Of a stretch of DNA of 64,000 nt, positions 55,072 through 63,480 are shown one piece after another (position 1 is the first letter of the stretch; each line of letters begins with the position of its first letter). The DNA is taken from assembly GCA_964462445.1 (NCBI GenBank), contig CAYWXG010000002.1:15686-79685 (forward strand), written 5' to 3'. Made by a program: the position numbers and the translations under genes. The notes beneath the pieces were generated by a model. That model saw only the letters and a program-made list of their open reading frames with translations, was not told the DNA's origin and did no database searches. The DNA comes from JAGBWK01 sp964462445 (GTDB lineage: Bacteria; Bacteroidota; Bacteroidia; Bacteroidales; Muribaculaceae).

Positions 55072-57099
55072 ATGGCAGATATTAAAAATATCGAAGGGAT
55101 GATTGACTCAACACCAATCATGAAAGACTATGCCGACGTTGAATCGGCATCTCTTCCCGAATATCAGATTGACTCAAAGATACCCGAAGGTCCCGTAGCT
55201 GAGAAATGGACCAACTATAAAGCACATCAAAAATTGGTCAACCCTGCCAACAAGCGTAACCTCGACGTAATCGTTGTAGGAACAGGTCTTGCAGGAGCAT
55301 CGGCCGCATCTACGCTCGGTGAAATGGGCTTCAATGTGCTCAACTTCTGTATTCAGGACTCACCTCGTCGTGCTCACTCTATCGCTGCTCAAGGTGGTAT
55401 CAATGCAGCAAAGAATTATCAAAACGATGGTGACTCTGTCTATCGTTTGTTCTACGACACAGTGAAAGGTGGTGACTTCCGTTCTCGCGAAGCCAACGTA
55501 TACCGTCTTGCTGAAGTTTCAAACAATATTATCGACCAATGCGTACAGCAGGGTGTTCCTTTCGCTCGCGAATACGGCGGTATGCTTGCCAACCGTTCAT
55601 TCGGTGGCGCTCAAGTGTCACGTACATTCTATGCTAAAGGTCAAACCGGTCAGCAGCTTCTTCTTGGTGCGTATGCTTCACTCAACCGTCAAATCGAAAA
55701 GGGTACGGTTAAGTCATACAACCGTCGCGAAATGCTCGAATTGGTAATCATCGATGGTCGCGCTCGCGGTATTATCGTGCGCAACCTCGTGACAGGTAAG
55801 CTCGAACGCTACGCTGCCCACGCAGTTGTACTCGCAACCGGTGGTTACGGTCGTACATTCTTCCTTTCAACAAATGCAATGGGTTGCAACGGTTCGGCTG
55901 CTATCCAAGCATTCAAGAAAGGTGCTTATCTTGCTAACCTCGCATTTACTCAAATTCACCCCACTTGTATCCCCGTTCACGGAGAAGATCAATCAAAATT
56001 GACTCTTATGTCAGAATCACTCCGTAACGATGGTCGTATCTGGGTCCCCAAGAAAAAAGAAGATGCTGAGGCAATTCGCGCCGGTAAACTCAAACCTACC
56101 GATATCCCCGATGAAGATCGTGACTTCTATTTGGAACGTCGTTATCCTGCTTTCGGAAACCTTTGTCCTCGCGATATCGCATCTCGTGCAGCTAAAGAAC
56201 GTTGCGATGCCGGCTATGGCGTAGGTACAGGAAATGCAGTATATCTCGACTTCAAATATGCAATAGAACGTCTTGGTGCCGACGTAGTACGCGACCGTTA
56301 TGGCAATCTTTTCGATATGTATCAGATGATTTCAGATGATAACCCCTATGAAACTCCGATGCAAATCTTCCCTGCAAGCCACTACACAATGGGTGGTATC
56401 TGGGTAGACTACGAATTGCAAACTTCTATCAAGGGTCTTTTCGCGATCGGTGAATGTAACTTCTCAGACCACGGTGCAAACCGTCTCGGTGCATCAGCGT
56501 TGATGCAAGGCCTTGCCGACGGTTATTTCGTACTTCCCTATACACTTCAAAACTACCTCAGCGATCAAATTAAGGTGCCTCACTTTAAAACCAATGCGCC
56601 TGAGTTTGCTCAAGCAGAGGCTGATGTTAAAGCTCGTATTGAGAAGTTGATGAATATCAAGGGTACTAAGTCGCCCGACGAGATCCACAAGCGTCTCGGA
56701 CGTGTAATGTGGGACCTCGTAGGTATGGGTCGTACACTCCAGAGCATTGTTAAAGCAACAAAGGAAATCGAAGAAGTACGTAAAGAATTCTATAGCGAAT
56801 TGCGCGTTGTAGGTGCTGCCGACGACCTCAATACTGAGCTCGAAAAAGCACTCCGTTTGGAAGACTTCCTTGTAATGGCTAAGATGATGGCTATCGACGC
56901 TCTCAACCGTAACGAATCATGTGGTGCTCACTTCCGTGAAGAGTATCAGACTGCTGATGGCGAAGCTGCTCGTAACGACGAAGAGTATATGTATGTCAGC
57001 TGCTGGAAGTACACAGGCGAAAATGAGAAACCTATCCTTCTCAAAGAGCCCCTCAAATATGAGGCAATTAAAGTACAAACACGTAACTACAAATCATAA
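55072..57099 (+). CDS. frdA: Fumarate reductase/succinate dehydrogenase flavoprotein subunit
   Basis: The catalytic FAD subunit interconverting fumarate and succinate. The 675 residues show the Rossmann FAD site (DVIVVGTGLAGASAASTLGE), covalent-FAD His102 in SPRRAHSIAAQGGIN, the active-site region FTQIHPTCIPVHGE, ASHYTMGGIWVD and GECNFSDHGANRLGASALMQ. The long form and gene order C-A-B match the five-helix fumarate reductase/succinate dehydrogenase group. The direction in the cell is expected to be fumarate reduction in an anaerobe, but sequence does not prove it. Confidence 0.96.
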   Translation: MADIKNIEGMIDSTPIMKDYADVESASLPEYQIDSKIPEGPVAEKWTNYKAHQKLVNPANKRNLDVIVVGTGLAGASAASTLGEMGFNVLNFCIQDSPRRAHSIAAQGGINAAKNYQNDGDSVYRLFYDTVKGGDFRSREANVYRLAEVSNNIIDQCVQQGVPFAREYGGMLANRSFGGAQVSRTFYAKGQTGQQLLLGAYASLNRQIEKGTVKSYNRREMLELVIIDGRARGIIVRNLVTGKLERYAAHAVVLATGGYGRTFFLSTNAMGCNGSAAIQAFKKGAYLANLAFTQIHPTCIPVHGEDQSKLTLMSESLRNDGRIWVPKKKEDAEAIRAGKLKPTDIPDEDRDFYLERRYPAFGNLCPRDIASRAAKERCDAGYGVGTGNAVYLDFKYAIERLGADVVRDRYGNLFDMYQMISDDNPYETPMQIFPASHYTMGGIWVDYELQTSIKGLFAIGECNFSDHGANRLGASALMQGLADGYFVLPYTLQNYLSDQIKVPHFKTNAPEFAQAEADVKARIEKLMNIKGTKSPDEIHKRLGRVMWDLVGMGRTLQSIVKATKEIEEVRKEFYSELRVVGAADDLNTELEKALRLEDFLVMAKMMAIDALNRNESCGAHFREEYQTADGEAARNDEEYMYVSCWKYTGENEKPILLKEPLKYEAIKVQTRNYKS

Positions 57100-57132
57100 T
57101 CGTAAACGTCAAACTTATAAGATATTACAACA

Positions 57133-57888
57133 ATGGAAAATACAATTTCGGTAAACTTGAAGATTTGGCGTCAGCGCGGTCCTAAAGCAAAAGGCCGTTT
57201 CGTCAACTATCATGTAGAAAATGTATCTACAGGCAGCTCATTCCTTGAAATGCTTGATATGCTCAATCAGCAACTCGTTGAAAAGGGAGAAGAGCCTGTA
57301 GTATTTGATAACGACTGCCGCGAAGGTATCTGCGGTATGTGTTCACTCTATATCAATGGACATCCCCACGGACCGGTACAGGGTATCACAACTTGCCAAT
57401 TGCACATGCGTAAATTCAACGATGGTGACACTATCACAATCGAACCTTGGCGCTCAGCGGCATTCCCTGTAATCCGCGACCTTACCGTTGACCGTAACGC
57501 ATTCGATAAGATTCAGCAGGCCGGTGGTTATGTTTCATTCAACTGTGGCGGTGCCCCCGATGCTAATGCTACCCCTATCTCAAAAGAGGTGGCCGACGTG
57601 GCAATGGACTCTGCAACTTGTATTGGTTGTGGTGCGTGTGTGGCTGCATGTAAGAATGGCTCTGCAATGTTGTTCGTATCAGCAAAGGTAAGCCAATTCG
57701 CACTCCTTCCTCAAGGTCAAGTAGAACGCGCTCGTCGTGCTCGAGCTATGGTTAAGAAGATGGACGAACTCGGATTTGGTAACTGTACAAACACCGGAGC
57801 TTGTGCAGCAGAATGCCCGAAGAGCATTCCTTTGAGCAATATCGCACGTCTAAACCGCGAATTTATCAAGGCTAAGTTGAAAGACTAA
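57133..57888 (+). CDS. frdB: Fumarate reductase/succinate dehydrogenase iron-sulfur subunit
   Basis: The electron-transfer subunit between haem and FAD. In 251 residues it has a [2Fe-2S] ferredoxin domain (Cys62, 67, 70, 88 in DCREGICGMC and ITTC) and two further clusters in the C-terminal domain: CIGCGACVAAC (163-173) and CTNTGACAAECPKSIP (from 218). All expected ligands are present, so the Cys tail of FrdC does not replace a missing cluster here. A terminator follows. Confidence 0.96.
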   Translation: MENTISVNLKIWRQRGPKAKGRFVNYHVENVSTGSSFLEMLDMLNQQLVEKGEEPVVFDNDCREGICGMCSLYINGHPHGPVQGITTCQLHMRKFNDGDTITIEPWRSAAFPVIRDLTVDRNAFDKIQQAGGYVSFNCGGAPDANATPISKEVADVAMDSATCIGCGACVAACKNGSAMLFVSAKVSQFALLPQGQVERARRARAMVKKMDELGFGNCTNTGACAAECPKSIPLSNIARLNREFIKAKLKD

Positions 57889-57933
57889 TTGTCAATGCGA
57901 AGGTGTAACTTGCATCTTGCAAATCATACTATG

Positions 57934-57965
57934 GAGGGGCGTCATTTTTGGTGCCCCTCTTGCTT
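57934..57965 (+). terminator. Terminator of frdCAB
   Basis: GAGGGGC / GCCCCTC (57934-57940 with 57953-57959) with a T-containing loop, followed by TTGCTTTTATTTTG, which also supplies the -33 box of the next promoter. Confidence 0.8.
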
Positions 57966-57969
57966 TTAT

Positions 57970-58000
57970 TTTGTTTTAATACAGTAAATTACTAATTTTG
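57970..58000 (+). promoter_or_regulatory. Promoter of the NhaC-type antiporter
   Basis: TTTG at 57970-57973, 19 nt, TAATTTTG at 57993-58000; about 58 nt of leader to the TTG start at 58064. Confidence 0.6.
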
Positions 58001-58063
58001 TGGCGAATTTCAATAGGTGTTCATTCAGTATTGTTTTTATTAAGTAAAAAAACAGCTAATTAG

Positions 58064-59497
58064 TTGAAACAAAATAATAAACCATCTTTCCTACTGTCGA
58101 TAATTCCCATTGTGGCATTGTTGGTGACATTAGCGAGTATTATCGTGTTGACGAATGCCGAGGTGGCGCAACGCTTTAGTTACCTTATATTACTCGGAGC
58201 AGCCGGATTCTCGTTAGTCCTATCAAAGATATTTGCCCCTCAGCCCTATAGTCATTTAATTAAAGGCGTTAAGCAAAGTGCAGCGCAAATATTGCCAGCA
58301 GTGCCTATATTGGTATTTATAGCAATAGTGTCTGCAACGTGGATGCTAAGTGGCGTTGTGCCTACTCTTATAGCGTATGGTATTGATATAATAAATCCAA
58401 CGTTGTTCCTTATGATAGCTTGTGGCGTATGCGCAGTGATTTCAGTGCTTTCCGGAAGCTCGTGGACCACGGTAGCCACAATAGGAGTAGCTTTTCAAGG
58501 GATAGGACATGTGATGGGGTATAGCGAGGGGTGGATTGCCGGAGCCATCATATCGGGCGCGTATTTCGGTGATAAAGTCTCTCCCTTGAGTGATACTACG
58601 GTCCTTGCATCATCGGCATGTAAGGTTGATTTATTTACGCATATTAAGTATTTGATGTTGACATCAGCTCCAGCCATTATCTTGGCATTGATAGTATATG
58701 GAGTTGCTGGTGCTTTATATGACCCTACTACTCCGATGCAATCTTCTGAGATTTTGCCGGCATTGAATCGCTCGTTTAATATTACACCTTGGGTGTTGGT
58801 GATACCGTTGATTACGGGTGTACTTATCGCAATGCGAGTGAAAACGTTGGCTACGTTGGCAATCAGTTCTGCGTTGGGGCTCGTCGGTATTTTTGTATTT
58901 CAGCCGCAGATAATAGGGACGTTGGGATATGATATGTCGATAGGAAATATTGTGACCATGAGTGGAGATGTTGTCTTCACGGAAACAGCGATGCTTACGG
59001 GAAATGATTTGCTTGACTCATTGGTGAGCACAAGTGGCGTTGCGGGGATGTTGCCTACTATATACTTGGTGCTTAGTGCAATGGCTTTTGGCGGAGTGTT
59101 GATAGGGACAGGAATGTTGGAATCGATAACAGTATCGTTCACCAGCCGCCTGCGATCTCTACGTCGCACAGTTGGCGCTACCGTAGGGTGTGGTTTATTT
59201 CTTAATGGTACTACCGGCGACCAATATCTCTCCATCCTTTTAGGCGCAAATTTATTTCGCAAGATGTATGCCAAAAACGGATTGGAACCGCGATTATTAA
59301 GCCGTACGCTCGAGGATTCTATTTCCGTCACCTCGGTATTAATCCCTTGGAATTCATGTGGTATAACGCAAGCATCTGTGCTGGGCGTTGCCACCCTTAC
59401 TTATTTGCCTTATTGTATTTTTAATATTGCAAGTCCGCTTCTATCGTTATTTTTTGCATGGACCGGTTGGAAAATCAAGCGATTCCGTCGGAGATAG
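58064..59497 (+). CDS. NhaC-family Na+/H+ antiporter
   Basis: A 477-residue inner-membrane protein with about 11-12 helices. Family motifs include ISVLSGSSWTTVATIGVAFQ, AGAIISGAYFGDKVSPLSDTT, LNGTTGDQYLSILLGANLFR and VLIPWNSCGITQA. NhaC members exchange Na+ for protons, and some exchange malate/lactate or other organic ions, so the substrate is not certain. The start is a TTG, the only one that includes the first hydrophobic segment; the promoter position agrees with it. It is next to frd but separately transcribed. Confidence 0.9.
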   Translation: MKQNNKPSFLLSIIPIVALLVTLASIIVLTNAEVAQRFSYLILLGAAGFSLVLSKIFAPQPYSHLIKGVKQSAAQILPAVPILVFIAIVSATWMLSGVVPTLIAYGIDIINPTLFLMIACGVCAVISVLSGSSWTTVATIGVAFQGIGHVMGYSEGWIAGAIISGAYFGDKVSPLSDTTVLASSACKVDLFTHIKYLMLTSAPAIILALIVYGVAGALYDPTTPMQSSEILPALNRSFNITPWVLVIPLITGVLIAMRVKTLATLAISSALGLVGIFVFQPQIIGTLGYDMSIGNIVTMSGDVVFTETAMLTGNDLLDSLVSTSGVAGMLPTIYLVLSAMAFGGVLIGTGMLESITVSFTSRLRSLRRTVGATVGCGLFLNGTTGDQYLSILLGANLFRKMYAKNGLEPRLLSRTLEDSISVTSVLIPWNSCGITQASVLGVATLTYLPYCIFNIASPLLSLFFAWTGWKIKRFRRR

Positions 59498-59565
59498 TTT
59501 CTGAGCCGCGTGTATTTAACTTATGTTTTGTTTAGTGGGCAATTTTATGGCACTATAAGCGTGTA

Positions 59566-59635
59566 ATTTTATAGTATAATTCCAAACATGATGTTTGGCA
59601 ATGAGTTTATGTCAGAGGAAGTTATACTATAAAAT
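59566..59635. repeat. Nested inverted repeats ahead of a small gene
   Basis: The outer arms ATTTTATAGTATAATTCC (59566-59583) and GGAAGTTATACTATAAAAT (59617-59635) are complementary except for one extra base. Inside, CCAAACAT-G-ATGTTTGG (59582-59598) is a perfect 8-bp inverted repeat sharing the CC of the outer arm. It follows nhaC by 68 nt and ends 8 nt before the next ATG, so it could be a terminator-like structure, an operator or a leader that hides the start. Confidence 0.75.
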
Positions 59636-59643
59636 CAGCGATT

Positions 59644-59919
59644 ATGGTAGTTGCAAAAAATGAAGCGGTGAGAAGTGTATTGGTAGGAGATATTATATTT
59701 GCTACGGTTTTGTCGTGTGGACGCACAGTGTATAGAGCTACGTATGCAGGGATGAGTTCGGTAGAAGATGTAATCGCTGCCTTGCGTCGAGGTATAAGCG
59801 GTATAGTATCCGGTCCATTAACTGTTTCTTTGCGCAATGGAACGCAAGGATGGACGCTCAATCGCCCGATGCTTCGCAGGACATTAATCCCGGAAGCAAC
59901 GCAGCTAACGCTGTTTTAG
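59644..59919 (+). CDS. Small protein of unknown function
   Basis: A 91-residue basic protein, no signal peptide or membrane helix. The N-terminal half is mixed strand/helix (AVRSVLVGDIIFATVLSCGR, TVYRATYAGMSSVEDVIAAL), followed by RRGISGIVSGPLTVSLRNGT and QGWTLNRPMLRR. I do not recognise the family. The composition and codon use are ordinary for this genome, and the frame lies cleanly between the nested inverted repeat and a terminator, which supports a real gene. Confidence 0.65.
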   Translation: MVVAKNEAVRSVLVGDIIFATVLSCGRTVYRATYAGMSSVEDVIAALRRGISGIVSGPLTVSLRNGTQGWTLNRPMLRRTLIPEATQLTLF

Positions 59920-59965
59920 TAAATTACCGAATGTTGATTTGGTGAAAATTATGGCTTATAAAAAC

Positions 59966-60001
59966 AACAACGCCGGAGTCGTTAATGACTTCGGCGTTGT
60001 T
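59966..60001. terminator. Bidirectional terminator between the small gene and rpmE2
   Basis: AACAACGCCG-g-AGTC pairs with GACT-t-CGGCGTTGTT (15 pairs with one G-T) around GTTAAT. Confidence 0.85.
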
Positions 60002-60028
60002 ATGTCGGTCGAAAAATTGTTCTTACGA

Positions 60029-60283
60029 TTATTTTTTACGACGATTACCGTAACGGCTCATGAATTTATCTACACGACCGGCGGTGTCGACGAGTTTCTG
60101 CTTGCCGGTGAAGAAGGGGTGGCTTGAAGAAGTGATTTCAAGCTTAACGAGGGGGTAAGTTACACCATCAACTTCGATAGTTTCTTTAGCGGCAACAGTT
60201 GAGCGAGTGATAAAGATTTCTTCATTTGACATATCTTTGAATACCACTTCGCGGTAGTTGGAGGGATGGATATCTTTTTTCAT
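60029..60283 (-). CDS. rpmE2: 50S ribosomal protein L31 type B
   Basis: An 84-residue ribosomal protein of the Cys-free (C-minus, type B) L31 class: MKKDIHPSNYREVVFKDMSN, PLVKLEITSSSHPFFTGKQK, DTAGRVDKFMSRYG. It needs no zinc; in other bacteria the type B form often substitutes under zinc limitation, but here it may be the only L31. A promoter with both boxes lies at 60363-60393. Confidence 0.97.
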   Translation of the reverse strand: MKKDIHPSNYREVVFKDMSNEEIFITRSTVAAKETIEVDGVTYPLVKLEITSSSHPFFTGKQKLVDTAGRVDKFMSRYGNRRKK

Positions 60284-60362
60284 AATCCTTTAGGAGGTTA
60301 AAAATCAGTTAGTCAATACTTTATTTTTGCCACTGGTAGGGTGGCTTTTTCGTAATGGCTTG

Positions 60363-60393
60363 CAAATTTACGCAAATTCTACGACACTGCAAA
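60363..60393 (-). promoter_or_regulatory. Promoter of rpmE2
   Basis: Minus strand: TTTG at 60390-60393, 19 nt, TAAATTTG at 60363-60370; leader of about 75 nt. Confidence 0.6.
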
Positions 60394-60508
60394 GATTTTG
60401 AATAAAAAACTATAAATTCTTTTTGTTTTAATGTTTTTGCGGAGTGCGTCCTTTCCGTGAATTCTGTTTATACGAGATGTTTTTTTTGTAGCTAAATCGA
60501 GAAAATAA

Positions 60509-60538
60509 TCAGGGGAAGGAAAAAAGCCCTTCCCCTGA
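60509..60538 (-). terminator. Terminator of the carboxylase/decarboxylase gene
   Basis: TCAGGGGAAGG / CCTTCCCCTGA, an 11-bp perfect stem around an A-rich loop, 22 nt after the stop codon at 60561-60563. Confidence 0.75.
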
Positions 60539-60560
60539 AATATGTTGCGATAAAAGGGTA

Positions 60561-62441
60561 TTAGCGTTCGTATTCGATGAGCGGAGCATCGGTGCCTACT
60601 ACCTCGTCGGTAGTGACAAACACACGTTTGATAGTCATGTCGGATTCGGCTTCAACGTCGTTCTCCATCTTCATTGCTTCGTAGACGAGGAGCAATTCAC
60701 CTTTCTTGACTTTCTGACCTTTTTCAACGTTGACAGAGATGATGCGACCACCCATAGGAGCTCTGAACACTTCGCCTGTGATGGGTTCATCGTCAACAGC
60801 CGCAGTAGCAACAGTTTCGGCTTCAGCTTCGGGAGTTTCCGCTTTAGCCGCGTCGTATTCCTCTTTGCGGCGATTGCGTAGGAAGGTGTTGGCTACAGTG
60901 GGCAGAAGCGCCAAGAGTAGCATTTCTTCATTGTTAGTAGCGAGAGAAACTCCGCCAAGGTCGTTGAGAGTCGGGTTGGCAGGTTCGCGATAAGATGAAA
61001 CATCGTAGGGACGTTCTTCGGCAGAACCGGTTATCTGTGCGCGGAATTCGGGGCTGATGGCAACAGGAGTTTTCCCATATTCACCCTTAACGAGCGAGAT
61101 GAATTGATTTGACTTGTTGCTATAGTCGGCATTACCTTTTTTGCGGTCCATGGCGAGGTTAACAGCTTGAGCCCCCACGATTTGGCTTGTAGGAGTTACG
61201 AGAGGAACAAGACCTGCATCGCGGCGCACTTTCGGAATGAGATGCATAGCATCGTCGAGCAAATCTTCAGCACCGAGTGCTTTAAGCTGAGCAACCATGT
61301 TAGAATACATACCACCCGGCACTTCCGCTTCTTTAACGAGCAAATTGGGTTTTGGGAATCCGAAATAGTCCTCGATAGCGTGACAAGCATTGAGCAATGC
61401 TTCTTCGTTGCCCGATTTAGCGGCTGCGATTGCGGTGTCGAAGAGAGCATCGATTTCTGCGGGAAGAGTGTCGGTGAGGGGATCGAATTCTTTTGGGAAA
61501 CGATCTTTGTTGAGGTCGAACGCTGCAAGGTTTTTGCGCACGTTGTAGAGCTCTTTGCGTATTTTGCCTACAGCCTCCATGTTGGCTCCCACTTCGATGC
61601 CGAGTTTTTGGCAGAACACGTAGATTAGTTCGATAGCAGGAGCAGCCGAACCACCACCGAACCACCATATATTGGTGTCGAGGATATCCACGCCGTTGAT
61701 GATTGCCATCAATGAAGATGCCAATCCGTAGCCGGGTGTACAGTGGGTGTGGAAGTCAACATCGACATTAACGTTGGCTTTGAGTTTTGAGATGATAGAA
61801 GCAGCGCGTGAGGGGGTCACGAGGCCTGCCATATCTTTAAGGGTGATGATTTTAGCTCCGAGAGCTTCCATTTGTTTCGCTTTCTCAACGAAATATTCGT
61901 CGGTGAAAATCTTTTCCGGTTCGGCATCTTTTTTGCCAAATAGCTTTGATAGGAAGCCCGATTTTTTACCTTCTTCTGTAGATTTGGGGTCGACAGTGTA
62001 GCAAACGGCCCCGTCGGGGATACCACCAAGGTCGTTAATCATTTTTATAGAGTCGCGTACGTTGTCGATATCGTTAAGAGCGTCGAAAATACGCATCACG
62101 TTAAGCCCGTTGCCAATAGCTTCTTTGTAGAATCCTTCAAGCACAGAGTTGGGGTAGGGGACATAACCGAAAAGGTTACGCCCACGAGAAAGTGCCGATA
62201 AAAGAGATTTACCTTTTACGGCTTTAGAGATAGTGCGAAGGCGATTCCAAGGAGATTCGTCGAGATAGCGCATCACAGAGTCGGGAACAGCGCCTCCCCA
62301 CACTTCCATGATGTAGAATCCGGCATCCTCATACATCGGAAGCAAAGCATCGATATCTTTTTGAGGCATACGTGTGGCGAATAATGACTGTTGTCCGTCG
62401 CGCAATGTTAAATCTCTGATTTTAAGTTTTTTATTTTCCAT
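60561..62441 (-). CDS. Biotin-dependent oxaloacetate decarboxylase alpha / pyruvate carboxylase B subunit
   Basis: A 626-residue carboxyltransferase subunit with a C-terminal biotin carrier. DLTLRDGQQSLFATRM opens the TIM barrel. MEVWGGAVPDSVMRYLDESP, KDMAGLVTPSRAA (metal-site Lys/Asp region) and VDFHTHCTPGYGLASSLMAI complete the active site. The PYC/OADA helical domain follows, then the biotinyl domain with Lys591 in YEAMKMEND. A Lys/Glu-rich loop at about residues 154-177 interrupts the barrel. Either oxaloacetate decarboxylation (with a Na+ pump) or the carboxyltransfer half of pyruvate carboxylation is possible; no OadB/OadG or biotin carboxylase gene is adjacent. A TATATTTG box lies at 62503-62510. 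Confidence 0.9.
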   Translation of the reverse strand: MENKKLKIRDLTLRDGQQSLFATRMPQKDIDALLPMYEDAGFYIMEVWGGAVPDSVMRYLDESPWNRLRTISKAVKGKSLLSALSRGRNLFGYVPYPNSVLEGFYKEAIGNGLNVMRIFDALNDIDNVRDSIKMINDLGGIPDGAVCYTVDPKSTEEGKKSGFLSKLFGKKDAEPEKIFTDEYFVEKAKQMEALGAKIITLKDMAGLVTPSRAASIISKLKANVNVDVDFHTHCTPGYGLASSLMAIINGVDILDTNIWWFGGGSAAPAIELIYVFCQKLGIEVGANMEAVGKIRKELYNVRKNLAAFDLNKDRFPKEFDPLTDTLPAEIDALFDTAIAAAKSGNEEALLNACHAIEDYFGFPKPNLLVKEAEVPGGMYSNMVAQLKALGAEDLLDDAMHLIPKVRRDAGLVPLVTPTSQIVGAQAVNLAMDRKKGNADYSNKSNQFISLVKGEYGKTPVAISPEFRAQITGSAEERPYDVSSYREPANPTLNDLGGVSLATNNEEMLLLALLPTVANTFLRNRRKEEYDAAKAETPEAEAETVATAAVDDEPITGEVFRAPMGGRIISVNVEKGQKVKKGELLLVYEAMKMENDVEAESDMTIKRVFVTTDEVVGTDAPLIEYER

Positions 62442-62772
62442 ACCAATCTGCTTTTAACAAATCCTAAGGTTAATTATAATACGTGAGATATATACTATAA
62501 CGCAAATATATAAAAAAGGATTTAAATTAAAGAAAAATTTCCGTATATTTTTTATTGCCACTAAAAATTGGGGAGTTGATGGTAATTTGTTATGTGGGAA
62601 ATTAATAAGAGATTTGGCGCACTCGATGTATGTAAAACAGAGAATAAAGGCTATTGGTTCTGATGAAATAAGTGCTTTGTAAATGGTGTAAAGCACTTGT
62701 TTTTGGACTAATTCGCGTTTTATGCTTTAAAACATACTCTAAAATTTTGGATTATATATATATATTCGCGTC
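62442..62772. other. Non-coding region ahead of the accessory genes
   Basis: 331 bases, AT-rich. It holds the probable -7 box of the carboxylase gene (62503-62510, minus strand) and a plus-strand terminator-like hairpin at 62670-62705 that ends no annotated gene. No well-formed promoter for the following three genes was found. Confidence 0.5.
62670..62705 (+). terminator. Orphan terminator-like hairpin
   Basis: AAGTGCTTT / AAAGCACTT (62670-62678 with 62690-62698) around an 11-nt loop, followed by GTTTTTGG on the plus strand. Confidence 0.6.
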
Positions 62773-63171
62773 ATGTTTAACAAAAGATTTATTACTATGT
62801 ATCTTGATTTTAATGACATTACAATTATTCTTGACTCATCAGTCAAACATATAACAAGAACTGCTTGTATGGTTCTATCAGGAACAATAGAAAATGGTAT
62901 TGTTTTAGCGAATAATCCCAAACCTACTATTACTATTTATAAAGATAGAGTTGATTTTGGTCGCTGTATGAATCCTGAATTATCTTCAGTTTCTGGGTTA
63001 ATTTTTCCCAATTTTTACAAAGAATATGAATCTATTGTGTACCGATTTGGTTCTACACTAAAATGTTCACTATTTACAAAAACTATAGATTATAGTGGAG
63101 CCGATTTTTTAGCACCTGAAACTCCTGATAATCCGCAGTTGTTTCCTTTGTTGTATCCAAAATTCCAATAA
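62773..63171 (+). CDS. Small unknown protein, first of three tandem paralogues
   Basis: A 132-residue soluble protein of no family I know; a later ATG at 62797 would give 124 residues. The central TITIYKDRVDF and the later TIDYSGADFLAPE align with the same two positions in the next two proteins, although overall similarity is weak. It has a longer N-terminal part (FITMYLDFNDITIILDSS). The region is more AT-rich than the rest of the window. Three nt separate it from the next gene, so the three form one unit. Confidence 0.6.
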   Translation: MFNKRFITMYLDFNDITIILDSSVKHITRTACMVLSGTIENGIVLANNPKPTITIYKDRVDFGRCMNPELSSVSGLIFPNFYKEYESIVYRFGSTLKCSLFTKTIDYSGADFLAPETPDNPQLFPLLYPKFQ

Positions 63172-63174
63172 ATT

Positions 63175-63477
63175 ATGACTATAGAAAAAACTTACGGAGT
63201 GCGAGATGTCGCAGATGATATGACTCTTGTTAGGCTTCAAGAATTGATAGCCTTATATAAAGAAAAAATACCTGTAGGAAAAGTTATAATTGATACTGAA
63301 AAAATCACATTTTACAAATTTGGACTAAAGACAGGTATTCAAAGATTTGCCACTAATGGCATTCTTGTAAATGAAATGGGAATTATTCGTACAAACGGAT
63401 TGATAATTCCTGAAATTTGGGATAGACAAATACTAACAGAAGTATATAGACTTTTTGGCAAACCTTGCCCATTTTAA
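63175..63477 (+). CDS. Small unknown protein, second tandem paralogue
   Basis: A 100-residue protein with no signal or membrane segment. An N-terminal helix (DDMTLVRLQELIALYKEKIP) precedes VGKVIIDTEKITFYKFG, then GIQRFATNGILV, MGIIRTNGLIIPE and a C-terminal helix. The core matches the third protein over about 60 residues (VGxxxI, KIxF, GIIxxxG, IPxxxxxxL). Its function is unknown. Spacing to the flanking genes is 3 nt on each side. Confidence 0.65.
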   Translation: MTIEKTYGVRDVADDMTLVRLQELIALYKEKIPVGKVIIDTEKITFYKFGLKTGIQRFATNGILVNEMGIIRTNGLIIPEIWDRQILTEVYRLFGKPCPF

Positions 63478-63480
63478 TAT

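Noticed and set aside
59939..60127. 62-codon plus-strand frame across the rpmE2 terminator
   Set aside because: It reads through a perfect terminator stem and then antisense to rpmE2.
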